Of a DNA stretch of 6,750 nt, positions 1 to 6,339 are shown piece by piece (position 1 is the first letter of the stretch; every line of letters begins with the position of its first letter). The position numbers were made by a program, and so were the translations under genes. The notes beneath the pieces were generated by a model. It did no database searches. It saw only the letters and a program-made list of their open reading frames with translations, and had not been told where the DNA came from. This stretch comes from an uncultured Eubacteriales bacterium (GTDB taxonomy: Bacteria > Bacillota > Clostridia > Christensenellales > CAG-917): contig USEV01000045.1 of NCBI GenBank assembly GCA_900553825.1, positions 1 through 6,750 of the forward strand, in the 5' to 3' direction.

Positions 1-520
1 CGATGCCCACTCCGCACTCGCCGTCGTCGAGGATGAGTTCCACCCTGCCAGCAAGGTCGTCGTAGACATGGCGTGCCGTCGTGGGCGACACATGCTTGCT
101 CCTGTTTGCGGAGGGTGCGGCAAGCGGGAATGAGCGGGCGATGAGCTCGCGCGCATATACATTGTCGGGGATTCGCACCGCGACGGTGTTTCCGCCTGCG
201 GTGACCACATCGGGAATTTTGTCGGATTTGGGCAAAACCACGGTGAGCGCGCCGGGCATGAACGCCCGCGCCAGGCTGTAAAACTCCTCCGGCACTTCCG
301 ACGCGACATCCTTCGCCTGCGCGGGGTCGCACAGGTGCACGATGAGCGGGTTGTCCTGCGGGCGTCCCTTTGCCTCGAAAATCTTTTTCACCGCTTCGGG
401 GTCAAAGGCGTTCGCCCCCAGACCGTAGACCGTCTCGGTCGGGAACACGACGAGCTCGCCTCTTTTGATGAGCTCGACTGCCTCGTCAAGCCCCTCTTTT
501 GCGTTGACTATGCGCGTCAC
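1..520 (-). CDS. ywlC: Threonylcarbamoyl-AMP synthase, Sua5/YwlC/YrdC family (5' part; 3' end beyond the window)
   Basis: In this family the enzyme makes threonylcarbamoyl-AMP from threonine, bicarbonate and ATP in the cytoplasm, the first step of the t6A37 modification of ANN-decoding tRNAs. The 173 visible residues read through without a stop to the window edge. They carry the YrdC-domain signatures: FPTETVYGLGANA at residues 26-38, KGRPQDNPLIVH at 51-62, PGALTVVL at 89-96, and APSANRSKHVSPTTA at 135-149. K51/R53 and S137/N139 match the family KxR...SxN nucleotide-binding tetrad. The rest of the YrdC domain and any C-terminal Sua5 domain lie outside, so short YrdC/TsaC cannot be told from long Sua5/YwlC. 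The start is GTG at 520, sharing a 4-nt GTGA overlap with the stop of the upstream lipoprotein gene. An AAGGAG 7 nt ahead of it supports this choice. The product is certain at family level; the symbol follows Firmicutes usage. Confidence 0.93.
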   Translation of the reverse strand, partial: MTRIVNAKEGLDEAVELIKRGELVVFPTETVYGLGANAFDPEAVKKIFEAKGRPQDNPLIVHLCDPAQAKDVASEVPEEFYSLARAFMPGALTVVLPKSDKIPDVVTAGGNTVAVRIPDNVYARELIARSFPLAAPSANRSKHVSPTTARHVYDDLAGRVELILDDGECGVGI

Positions 521-2571
521 GCCCTTTCTCCTTGTGATTTACCGCGGCGCTTCCTGACCAAAAACACCGTGACCGCGATTGCCGCCGCCGCGACTATGAC
601 GGCGCCCGCGCAGATGAGTCCGAGCGCCCAGTCCGGGAGCACCGAGCCGTCGGCGGAGCCGCCGTTTGCACCGCTGCCCTGCGAGGAGGAGAGGCGGTAG
701 ACATACATTCCGCCGTCCTTCTCGTGCATACCGTAGACGAACACCACGGAGTTGTCCGACGCGGGAGAATAGATTGTCGCGGAGACGAGCGTCGCCTCGA
801 GCACGACATCGTTGCCGTAGTCCGCGCTCATGTTCTTGACGCCGTAGACGGTGGTTGACGAGCCGTCCACCGTGGCGGTGGATTTGAAGACATAGCACCC
901 GCGTTTCATGAGCGGGGTGTTGCCGCCCGTGGCGATGTCCTCGAAGTACGCGGTCGCGCCCTCGGCGAGAGGCGCAACCGTTCCGTCGCGTCCGAGCATG
1001 ACCTTCTTGTTGCCGTCTTTCTTGACGGCGTAGGTGTAGTAGCTCCTGAAGGGTTCGATGGAGCTGTACTCGAAGGGGATGACGAGGTTGCCCTCCATGT
1101 CGAACGCGCCGTAGACATTCCCGAGCTCGTCGTCACTCACGAGCGCGATTGCGATGCCGTTCTGTATGACGACGGAGAGGAACTCGTAGTCGTCGTTTTC
1201 GAAGGCGAGGCTGCCGTCGCTGTTGTAGACGCGCAGTGCGCTGGGCTGCAACCTCGCATAGGCATAGCCGTCGGAGAGCTGCATCATCATGTCGTAGTAG
1301 CCCACCTCTTCCCTGTCCGCGGAGCCCTCGAGCTCGATGCCGAAGTTGCCCGTGAGCGAGAGGACGATGTCGAGGTCGGAGTTGAGGATGAACTGGTCAT
1401 AATACGCCGTCTTGTCCGCGCCCACGAACAGCCCGAACGAGGCGTAGGTGTAGCCGGGCTTGAGGAAGGTGCTGGGCACGACATTGTAGCTCGTGGAGGA
1501 GGACGCCTCGTAGGTGCATCTGCCCGTCGCGTAGTCGTAATAGGTGTTGACGCAGTTGAGGAAGATGTAGGACGAGCGGTAGCTCTCGCGGGAGTCCGTC
1601 GCGGGATAGTAGAAATACCTTTCGGCGAAGTAGTACTCACCGTCGTAGCTGTAGGTGTAGTTCTCGTCGGCGTTCACCGTCCACTCCGTGTGGATGTAGA
1701 ATTTGCCGTCGCCGAGATACAGGGATTCGGTGTAATAGTCGTCCTTGCCGTTGGGGTTCGTGTACCTGCCGTTGTCGGTGGGCGCGATGTTGGGATTGTC
1801 GCCGCGCGTCGCGGGCACGGTGTAAACCTCCGTCCAAAGCCCCGAGGAGGAGGAACTGCGCTCCACCGTGATGTACTTGCCGTCGAAGCCGTAGATGTTG
1901 GATACGGTGCCGCCGCTCAGCACCCTGCACGCCAGCTCGCCCGTGGAAATGCGGTAGACGGGGGTGTAGTTGGCATTCGCCGTGTCGGCGACTGCGGAAT
2001 CGTTCTCGTAATCGGGGGCGATGGCGACGAGCTCGCCGTCGAGAATCCTGATTGCGTCGGAGAGCGCGACATCCGAGCCGACGCCCGAGGTCTTGTCGAA
2101 ATTGACGACCATCTTGCCCGAGGCGTTGAACACGCCGACCTGTCCGCCGTTTGAGCTCCTGCGTGCGGTGAAGTACTCGCCGTACACCTTGATTGCCTCG
2201 ACGCCCAGATTTTCGGGGATGAGCAAATCCTCTTCCGTCAGCACCTTGCGGTCGCCCTCGGGGACCTTCGCCACGGAAAGCGCGCCCGTGGGGCTGACGA
2301 CGATGAACGCGTCGAGCGAGGAGATGTAACCGATGTCGGAATCGGCGTGCGTGCCCGACGCCGACGACAGCACGCTCCACCCGTCGGGGAGCACCATCTG
2401 GAGAGTGGCGGTGTCGATTTCGCCCTCCGTCGCGTTGTAGTTGCGATAGATGTCGTCAAGCCCGGGGAGAGGCGGATTCTGGAATTTGTCGCATCCGAAC
2501 AAGGAAAGCGAGATAACCGCGAGAATCACGATTGCCACTGCCGAAACGATTGCCTTTCTGCCTTTCATCAT
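517..2571 (-). CDS. Putative lipoprotein with Tyr-rich WG-like repeats and a C-terminal membrane anchor; function unknown
   Basis: I do not recognise a named family for this 684-residue protein. Residues 1-26 form a signal peptide (MMKGRK, then a hydrophobic stretch) ending in SLFGC, a plausible lipobox with lipidated Cys27. The body repeats short strands around turns such as VFNASGK (147-153), VYNSDGS (448-454), AFDMEGN (489-495) and GRDGTV (527-532). These resemble WG/KWG-type or beta-propeller repeats (inference). Residues 302-376 are very rich in Tyr. A Gly/Ser linker at about 628-643 leads to one hydrophobic helix (about 648-672) and a basic tail, RKRRGKSQGERA, which fits a cytoplasmic end. 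The protein would thus sit outside the membrane, held at both ends. The gene overlaps recO by ATGA upstream and the sua5-like gene by GTGA downstream. The start may instead be the adjacent second ATG (2568), which is better spaced from the ribosome-binding site. Confidence 0.75.
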   Translation of the reverse strand: MMKGRKAIVSAVAIVILAVISLSLFGCDKFQNPPLPGLDDIYRNYNATEGEIDTATLQMVLPDGWSVLSSASGTHADSDIGYISSLDAFIVVSPTGALSVAKVPEGDRKVLTEEDLLIPENLGVEAIKVYGEYFTARRSSNGGQVGVFNASGKMVVNFDKTSGVGSDVALSDAIRILDGELVAIAPDYENDSAVADTANANYTPVYRISTGELACRVLSGGTVSNIYGFDGKYITVERSSSSSGLWTEVYTVPATRGDNPNIAPTDNGRYTNPNGKDDYYTESLYLGDGKFYIHTEWTVNADENYTYSYDGEYYFAERYFYYPATDSRESYRSSYIFLNCVNTYYDYATGRCTYEASSSTSYNVVPSTFLKPGYTYASFGLFVGADKTAYYDQFILNSDLDIVLSLTGNFGIELEGSADREEVGYYDMMMQLSDGYAYARLQPSALRVYNSDGSLAFENDDYEFLSVVIQNGIAIALVSDDELGNVYGAFDMEGNLVIPFEYSSIEPFRSYYTYAVKKDGNKKVMLGRDGTVAPLAEGATAYFEDIATGGNTPLMKRGCYVFKSTATVDGSSTTVYGVKNMSADYGNDVVLEATLVSATIYSPASDNSVVFVYGMHEKDGGMYVYRLSSSQGSGANGGSADGSVLPDWALGLICAGAVIVAAAAIAVTVFLVRKRRGKSQGERA
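528..533 (-). promoter_or_regulatory. Shine-Dalgarno site for the ywlC/sua5-like gene
   Basis: On the minus strand AAGGAG lies 7 nt before the GTG start at 520, inside the last codons of the preceding lipoprotein gene. It decides in favour of GTG, since no ATG fits between this site and the conserved FPTETVYGLG motif. With the GTGA overlap it suggests coupled translation. Confidence 0.7.
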
Positions 2572-3260
2572 AGCTCCTTAAAATAGCTGCGGTCGGGACG
2601 CACGCCGAGCATCTTGTCGGTGAGGTCCGCGAGCAGCAAATTGGCTTTTGTCTTGAACTCGTCGGGGATGTCCCTGTTCTCCCCCGAGAGGTATGCGCGG
2701 GTGACGGCGTCGATTTTGACGGCGTCCCATGGCGCGCAGTGCGGACACACTATGCCGTCCGCCTCCGCGAACGCCGCCTCGCCGTCGACGATGCACCCGC
2801 ACGCCGAGCACACCCGCAAATTCAGCCCGTTGCCGCCCTCGCGGAGCGCGGCGAGCATGAAATCGCACGCGGAATCCCTGCCGCGTTTGCCGTGGTATGC
2901 GAGCGCTTCGAGCTCCCGCACCGCGGCGAGGAAAAGTCCGGGTTGCGGAGAGGGCGAGAGCCTGGCAAGAAGCTCGAGCACCAGCGAAGCCGCGTAATAG
3001 TTTTCTATGTCCTGCGTTATGGGGGAAAAGGAATCGTACTGGACGCAATCGGTCACTATGTATCTGTCGCCTTTCCCCGCGAGCATATACTCGCCGAAGT
3101 TCATGGGCGTTGCGGCAAAGCGGAGCTTGGCTTTGGGCTTCAGACACCCGCGCGCCGACGCGGTCATCCTGCCCTCCTCGAGGGTGACCAGCGTGAGCAC
3201 CATGTCCGCATCCCTGTACGGCACCGCCCTTGTCACAATAGCCTTAACTTTCTTGTCCAT
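2568..3260 (-). CDS. recO: DNA repair protein RecO
   Basis: RecO binds single-stranded DNA and, with RecR, helps load RecA onto SSB-coated DNA in RecF-pathway repair. The 230 residues fit the usual size. The N-terminus (MDKKVKAIVTRAVPYRDADM, then LTLVTLEEGRMTASARG) is a typical RecO OB-fold start. The middle is helical (about 80-145), and the C-terminal part holds a CxxC pair at C151/C154 and another at C172/C175, the zinc site seen in many Firmicutes RecO proteins. The ATG at 3260 was chosen because family homology begins there. The reading frame stays open upstream to an ATG at 3344, but those 28 extra residues are not RecO-like and coincide with the yqzL coding region. GGAG lies unusually close to the ATG (1 nt), so initiation may depend on coupling with yqzL, which overlaps by 17 bp. 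Confidence 0.93.
   Translation of the reverse strand: MDKKVKAIVTRAVPYRDADMVLTLVTLEEGRMTASARGCLKPKAKLRFAATPMNFGEYMLAGKGDRYIVTDCVQYDSFSPITQDIENYYAASLVLELLARLSPSPQPGLFLAAVRELEALAYHGKRGRDSACDFMLAALREGGNGLNLRVCSACGCIVDGEAAFAEADGIVCPHCAPWDAVKIDAVTRAYLSGENRDIPDEFKTKANLLLADLTDKMLGVRPDRSYFKEL
2574..2579 (-). promoter_or_regulatory. Shine-Dalgarno site for the lipoprotein gene, inside the recO 3' end
   Basis: AAGGAG on the minus strand also encodes Lys228-Glu229 of RecO. It lies only 2 nt from the first ATG (2571) but 5 nt from the second, adjacent ATG (2568). The second ATG is therefore the more likely initiator, giving 683 residues and abutting the recO TGA rather than using the 4-nt overlap. Confidence 0.6.
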
Positions 3261-3375
3261 TCTCCGTGTCGCGAGGGGGTTTTGAGCCCTCGCCCAGCGC
3301 CGCACGGTACGCATTGTAAAACTCGATTCTGCCGCTGGATTCAAACATCTTCCACCATTCGTTCTTCTTTATCAT
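3244..3375 (-). CDS. yqzL: YqzL-like small protein
   Basis: This 43-residue ORF starts MIKKNEWWKMFESSGRIEFY, continues NAYRAALGEG, and ends in a polar tail, QES. It matches my recollection of Firmicutes YqzL: about 45-50 residues, with a W-K-x-F-x-x-[ST]-G-x-I-x-x-Y core and an acidic or polar C-terminus, encoded between era and recO exactly as here. The function of YqzL is not known to me. The gene follows era after a 94-bp gap and its last 17 bp overlap the start of recO, so the two are probably translated together. I see no strong Shine-Dalgarno site before its ATG. Given the promoter-like TATAAT at 3401-3406, the leader would be only about 20 nt. The small size makes this gene easy to miss in automated annotation. 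Position plus the core motif make the call fairly firm. Confidence 0.8.
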   Translation of the reverse strand: MIKKNEWWKMFESSGRIEFYNAYRAALGEGSKPPRDTENGQES

Positions 3376-3400
3376 GCGGTTAGTTTGAGAAGCCGCGGCG

Positions 3401-3406
3401 ATTATA
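3401..3406 (-). promoter_or_regulatory. Possible -10 box of an internal promoter for yqzL-recO-lipoprotein-sua5
   Basis: A perfect TATAAT lies on the minus strand in the 94-bp gap after era, 25 nt before the yqzL ATG. No good TTGACA stands 16-18 bp upstream (the hexamer at 17 bp spacing is roughly AAACGC) and there is no TGn extension. This is a candidate only. The gap shows no minus-strand intrinsic terminator, so readthrough from era is also possible. Confidence 0.3.
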
Positions 3407-3469
3407 TGCGTGCGCGTGTTTGCGCGTTTTGCGGGTTTTCCCGTGTTTTTTGAGGCGTAAACCGCCGTT

Positions 3470-4366
3470 TCAGTTCTTGAGGTCCTTCACATCGTAGCCG
3501 AGCTCGCGCATGAGATAGTCGCTTTCGCGCCACTCGCTCTTGACCTTCACATAAAGCGTGAGGAACACTTTCGCGCCCGTCAGCTCCTCGAGGTCCTCGC
3601 GCGCCGCCGTCGCAATCTTTTTCAGCGTCCCGCCGCCCTTGCCGATGACGATTGCCTTGTGCGATTGCCTTTCACACACGATGTCCGCGTCGACATCCCA
3701 TATCGGCTTGTCCTCGCGCGGGGCGAACTTGTTGATGTACACCCCTATGCCGTAAGGCACCTCCTTGTCGAGCAGGTACAGCGCCTTTTCGCGGATTATC
3801 TCCGCCGCCATGAAACGCATGGTGGAATCGGTGTACATGTCCTCGGGATAGAGCGCGTCGCCCTCGGGGAGCAGCTTTTCCACCTCCTCCATGAGAGGCG
3901 CGAGGTTCTCGCCCTTCTTCGCGGAAACGGGCACGACGGCACGCACGCTGGAGAAGCCGTTGAGCTTCTCGAGGGAGCGGAAAACCGTTTCCTTCGTCAC
4001 GGCGTCGGTCTTGTTGAGCGCGACGACGACGGGAATCTTCCCCGCGTTCTCGTTGAGGAAGTTTTCGTCCTCCTCCTTCACGCCCTTTGCCGCGTCGATG
4101 ACATAGAGTGCTCCGTCCACTCCCTTCAGCCCGCTCGCCACAGACTGCATCATGTATTCGCCCAGTTTGTTGCGGGCGCGGTGTATGCCGGGAGTGTCGA
4201 TGAAAACGACCTGTGCGTCCTCGGTGTTGACGACGCCGATGATTTTGTTGCGCGTGGTCTGCGGACGCCACGATACGATGGCGACCTTTTCGCCCACCAG
4301 CGAATTTATGAGCGTGGACTTCCCCGCGTTCGGTATGCCGGCTATGCAGATGAATCCCGATTTCAT
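3470..4366 (-). CDS. era: GTPase Era
   Basis: Era is an essential GTPase that binds the 3' end of 16S rRNA and assists 30S subunit maturation. At 298 residues the protein is of normal length. The GTPase domain shows G1 GIPNAGKST (10-18), the switch I region RPQTTRNKIIGV (34-45), G3 DTPG (57-60), G4 NKTD (118-121) and G5 SAKKG (148-152). The KH RNA-binding domain follows, with its IGKGGGTLKK loop at 241-250. The G1 loop reads GIPNAGKS instead of the commoner GRPNVGKS, but Lys16 and Ser17 are kept, so activity is expected. The ATG at 4366 overlaps the ybeY stop as ATGA. A GGAGG at 4374-4378, 7 nt away and within the end of ybeY, supports it. Placement beside ybeY groups two factors for 16S rRNA 3'-end processing. 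Confidence 0.97.
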   Translation of the reverse strand: MKSGFICIAGIPNAGKSTLINSLVGEKVAIVSWRPQTTRNKIIGVVNTEDAQVVFIDTPGIHRARNKLGEYMMQSVASGLKGVDGALYVIDAAKGVKEEDENFLNENAGKIPVVVALNKTDAVTKETVFRSLEKLNGFSSVRAVVPVSAKKGENLAPLMEEVEKLLPEGDALYPEDMYTDSTMRFMAAEIIREKALYLLDKEVPYGIGVYINKFAPREDKPIWDVDADIVCERQSHKAIVIGKGGGTLKKIATAAREDLEELTGAKVFLTLYVKVKSEWRESDYLMRELGYDVKDLKN

Positions 4367-4842
4367 TTCCTTCCCTCCCGCGGCAATCCGACCGCCTCCA
4401 TGACCTTTTCGGCAATGCCGTTCATCTCGCGCTCGCCCTCCTCGGTGACATGGTCGAAGCCGAGGATGTGCAAAAGCCCGTGACAGGCAAGGTAAGCAAG
4501 CTCCCTCTCGTATGAGTGCCCGTACTCCTCCGCCTGCGCACGGACGCGCGGTTCGGAAATCATGATGCTGCCCAGCGCGACGCGCTTTCCGTCGAACGCC
4601 TCGTCGGAAAAGTCCGACTTCTTTGCGGGGAGGGAGAGGGAATCGTAGTACGGGAAACTGAGCACATCCGTTTCGGCGTCCACTCCCCTGGTCTCGCGGT
4701 TGAACTCGCGCACGGTCTCGCCGTCGGTGATGTCGATGTCGACGGCGAAGATGTCCTCTTGTCCGAGAATTCCGTAAAGCGCGGCTTCGACTTTTCTTAT
4801 CAGCCGCTTCTGAATGAAATTAGCTCCGGTGAAAGTTATCAT
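4363..4842 (-). CDS. ybeY: Endoribonuclease / rRNA maturation factor YbeY
   Basis: YbeY is a zinc-dependent single-strand endoribonuclease involved in 16S rRNA 3'-end maturation and ribosome quality control. The protein has 159 residues, normal for the family. The hallmark H-x3-H-x5-H motif is present as HGLLHILGFDH with H121, H125 and H131, followed by TEEGEREM. The TDVLSFP motif is at residues 58-64. One family position differs: the usual LGDI reads LGSI (S92). The start at 4842 (MITFTGANF) overlaps the stop of the upstream pgpH-like gene as ATGA. An AAAAAGG-type purine run precedes it. A longer in-frame start at 4944 would add 34 residues (MSHHHGGHRDNQGDDNRDSS...) that lie wholly inside the upstream gene and look like out-of-frame translation, so I rejected it. 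It is followed immediately by era. Confidence 0.95.
   Translation of the reverse strand: MITFTGANFIQKRLIRKVEAALYGILGQEDIFAVDIDITDGETVREFNRETRGVDAETDVLSFPYYDSLSLPAKKSDFSDEAFDGKRVALGSIMISEPRVRAQAEEYGHSYERELAYLACHGLLHILGFDHVTEEGEREMNGIAEKVMEAVGLPREGRK
4374..4378 (-). promoter_or_regulatory. Shine-Dalgarno site for era
   Basis: GGAGG on the minus strand stands 7 nt before the era ATG and lies within the final codons of ybeY. It supports the ATG at 4366 and coupled translation across the ATGA overlap. Confidence 0.7.
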
Positions 4843-6314
4843 GCCTTTTTCTTTTCGTAGGACACTCTGCCGTGCTGGACGCGCGGAAGAGTCTCGATTA
4901 TCGTCGCCTTGATTGTCGCGATGTCCGCCATGGTGATGGGACACTCGTCAAACTGCCCGAGGGCAACCTTTTCGTCCACGAGCTTGTTCACCCTCTCGGC
5001 AAACGCCTCCTTGGTGTCGGGCATATACGAACGGCAAGCCGCCTCGACGGTGTCGGCAATCATGACGATTGCGGAAATCTTGCTCTGCGGCTTGGGGCCC
5101 GGGTAGGTGTAACCGCTGACGGAAAGCTCGCCCTCCTCGGTGAGGTTGAGGGCTTTGCGGTAGAAATATCCGACGGGGGATGTGCCGTGATGCTCGCGGC
5201 ATACGGAGACTATCTCCGGGGGCAACCTGTACTGTTTTGCGAGGATTTCGCCGAACACGGTGTGCGAGGTTATCATGCTCACGCTGACTTCGGGGATGAG
5301 CTCGTCGTGCGGGTTGTATGTGGACTGGTTCTCCGAAAAATAGACCGGCGCTTTCAGTTTGCCTATGTCGTGGTAGTACGCCGCCGCACGCGCGAGGTGC
5401 GGGTTTTCTCCTATGGCGTTGGCGCACGCCTCGGAGAGGTTGCCCACGACGAGGGAGTGATTGAAAGTGCCGGGCGCCTCGCTTGCGAGGCGTTTGAGCA
5501 GCGGGTGATTGAGGTTCGCAAGCTCGTTGAGCCTGAAATCGTCCGCTATGTTGAAGATGCCCTCCAAGATTGCGACTATGGGCGTGAAGACCAGCACCGC
5601 GCCTATCGCCGCGCCGTAAGACCACACGGCGTTAAGGAGGATGTTGATCGTGAGGTCGCCGATGAGCAGCGTGCCTATTACGACGGGCAGGATGCCCACC
5701 GCCGACGCGCCGAGGGCGACGAGTATGAACTGCAGGCGGGTGTAGTGCCTGTCGAGGAGCATATTGACTGCAAGCGCGGCGACAAAGCTGCCTATCACGG
5801 AAATCAGCACCTGCGGCAGCATCTCGTTGGTGACGGAGGTGCCGTGTATGAATGTGATGAACAGCGACGACGCAAGCGCGAGCGAGGTTATCGTCGAGGA
5901 ACGGCTGCCCGAAAGCGCAACCACGATAAGCGCGGAAAGGCAAAGCGGAAGCGCAAAGATGTTGAACAGCATCGAGGTCGTCAAGCTTGCCATGTATGTG
6001 AGCGCGAATGTCGCAAAGCACACTATGGTGTTGCGCACGGGGTAACGCTTGTCGTCGGCTGAGAAATAGGTCGCGACGATGAGGAATGCGGCAATCATTG
6101 CCTGCATGACGAAAAGCCCCGTCGTCATCGCCGCACGAGCGGGCGAGAAGGCGTCGTTGAAGTCCGCGCTCGCCATGTATATCCCGAAAACGGTGATTAA
6201 CCCCGTGACCACAAGGCAGGCGGGATACACCTTGAAAAAGCCCACGACGAATTTGTGACGGCGCGCGAGCTTGTTCTTTTCGACTGTTGTCAGAGTTCCG
6301 ATGTCGTTTTTCAT
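4839..6314 (-). CDS. pgpH: 7TM-HD (PgpH/YqfF-type) membrane c-di-AMP phosphodiesterase lacking the extracellular domain
   Basis: PgpH-type proteins hydrolyse cyclic di-AMP with a cytoplasmic HD domain attached to a multi-pass membrane region. Here a basic N-terminus leads to about eight hydrophobic segments (roughly 28-48, 62-84, 94-111, 114-134, 141-158, 166-187, 193-216 and 222-249). This is followed by the HD domain at about 270-480. Its metal-site candidates are H286 in FNHSL, H315-D316 in YYHDIGK, H351, H375-H376 in HHG and D421 in ADTVEA, so catalysis looks intact. At 491 residues it is some 200 shorter than the roughly 700-720 usual for Listeria PgpH or Bacillus YqfF. The difference is the 7TMR-HDED extracellular domain, expected between segments 1 and 2, where only about a dozen residues remain. 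AAGGAG stands 4 nt before the ATG at 6314. The gene lies 25 bp after phoH and overlaps ybeY by ATGA. The c-di-AMP role is inferred from the family. Confidence 0.88.
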   Translation of the reverse strand: MKNDIGTLTTVEKNKLARRHKFVVGFFKVYPACLVVTGLITVFGIYMASADFNDAFSPARAAMTTGLFVMQAMIAAFLIVATYFSADDKRYPVRNTIVCFATFALTYMASLTTSMLFNIFALPLCLSALIVVALSGSRSSTITSLALASSLFITFIHGTSVTNEMLPQVLISVIGSFVAALAVNMLLDRHYTRLQFILVALGASAVGILPVVIGTLLIGDLTINILLNAVWSYGAAIGAVLVFTPIVAILEGIFNIADDFRLNELANLNHPLLKRLASEAPGTFNHSLVVGNLSEACANAIGENPHLARAAAYYHDIGKLKAPVYFSENQSTYNPHDELIPEVSVSMITSHTVFGEILAKQYRLPPEIVSVCREHHGTSPVGYFYRKALNLTEEGELSVSGYTYPGPKPQSKISAIVMIADTVEAACRSYMPDTKEAFAERVNKLVDEKVALGQFDECPITMADIATIKATIIETLPRVQHGRVSYEKKKA

Positions 6315-6318
6315 ACCT

Positions 6319-6324
6319 CTCCTT
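6319..6324 (-). promoter_or_regulatory. Shine-Dalgarno site for the pgpH-like gene
   Basis: AAGGAG on the minus strand, 4 nt before the ATG at 6314, in the 25-bp gap after phoH. It supports this start and argues that the missing extracellular domain is not due to a wrongly chosen start, since phoH occupies the sequence just upstream. Confidence 0.75.
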
Positions 6325-6339
6325 GTCGGGTTTCCCCTC

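Noticed and set aside
3261..3344. 28-residue N-terminal extension of RecO
   Set aside because: RecO homology begins at 3260, and the extension coincides with yqzL in another frame.
3432..3451. Hairpin CGGG-TTTT-CCCG followed by a T6 run on the plus strand
   Set aside because: It resembles an intrinsic terminator only on the plus strand, where there is no gene. The stem is just 4 bp, and the minus-strand reading has A runs instead of T runs.
3454..3466. Short inverted repeat GGCG-TAAAC-CGCC just after the era stop
   Set aside because: A 4-bp stem with no U tract on the minus strand; expected by chance at this base composition.
3659..4483. 274-codon open frame on the plus strand
   Set aside because: Antisense to era and ybeY, with no recognisable motif and no plausible ribosome-binding context; a GC-rich shadow.
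4843..4944. 34-residue N-terminal extension of YbeY (MSHHHGGHRDNQ...)
   Set aside because: It lies wholly inside the upstream pgpH-like gene and has out-of-frame composition. The ATG at 4842 matches the family start and forms an ATGA overlap.
4872..6062. 396-codon open frame on the plus strand
   Set aside because: It is antisense to the well-supported pgpH-like gene. The product is Arg/His/Val-rich without recognisable motifs, as expected for a shadow frame in GC-rich DNA.
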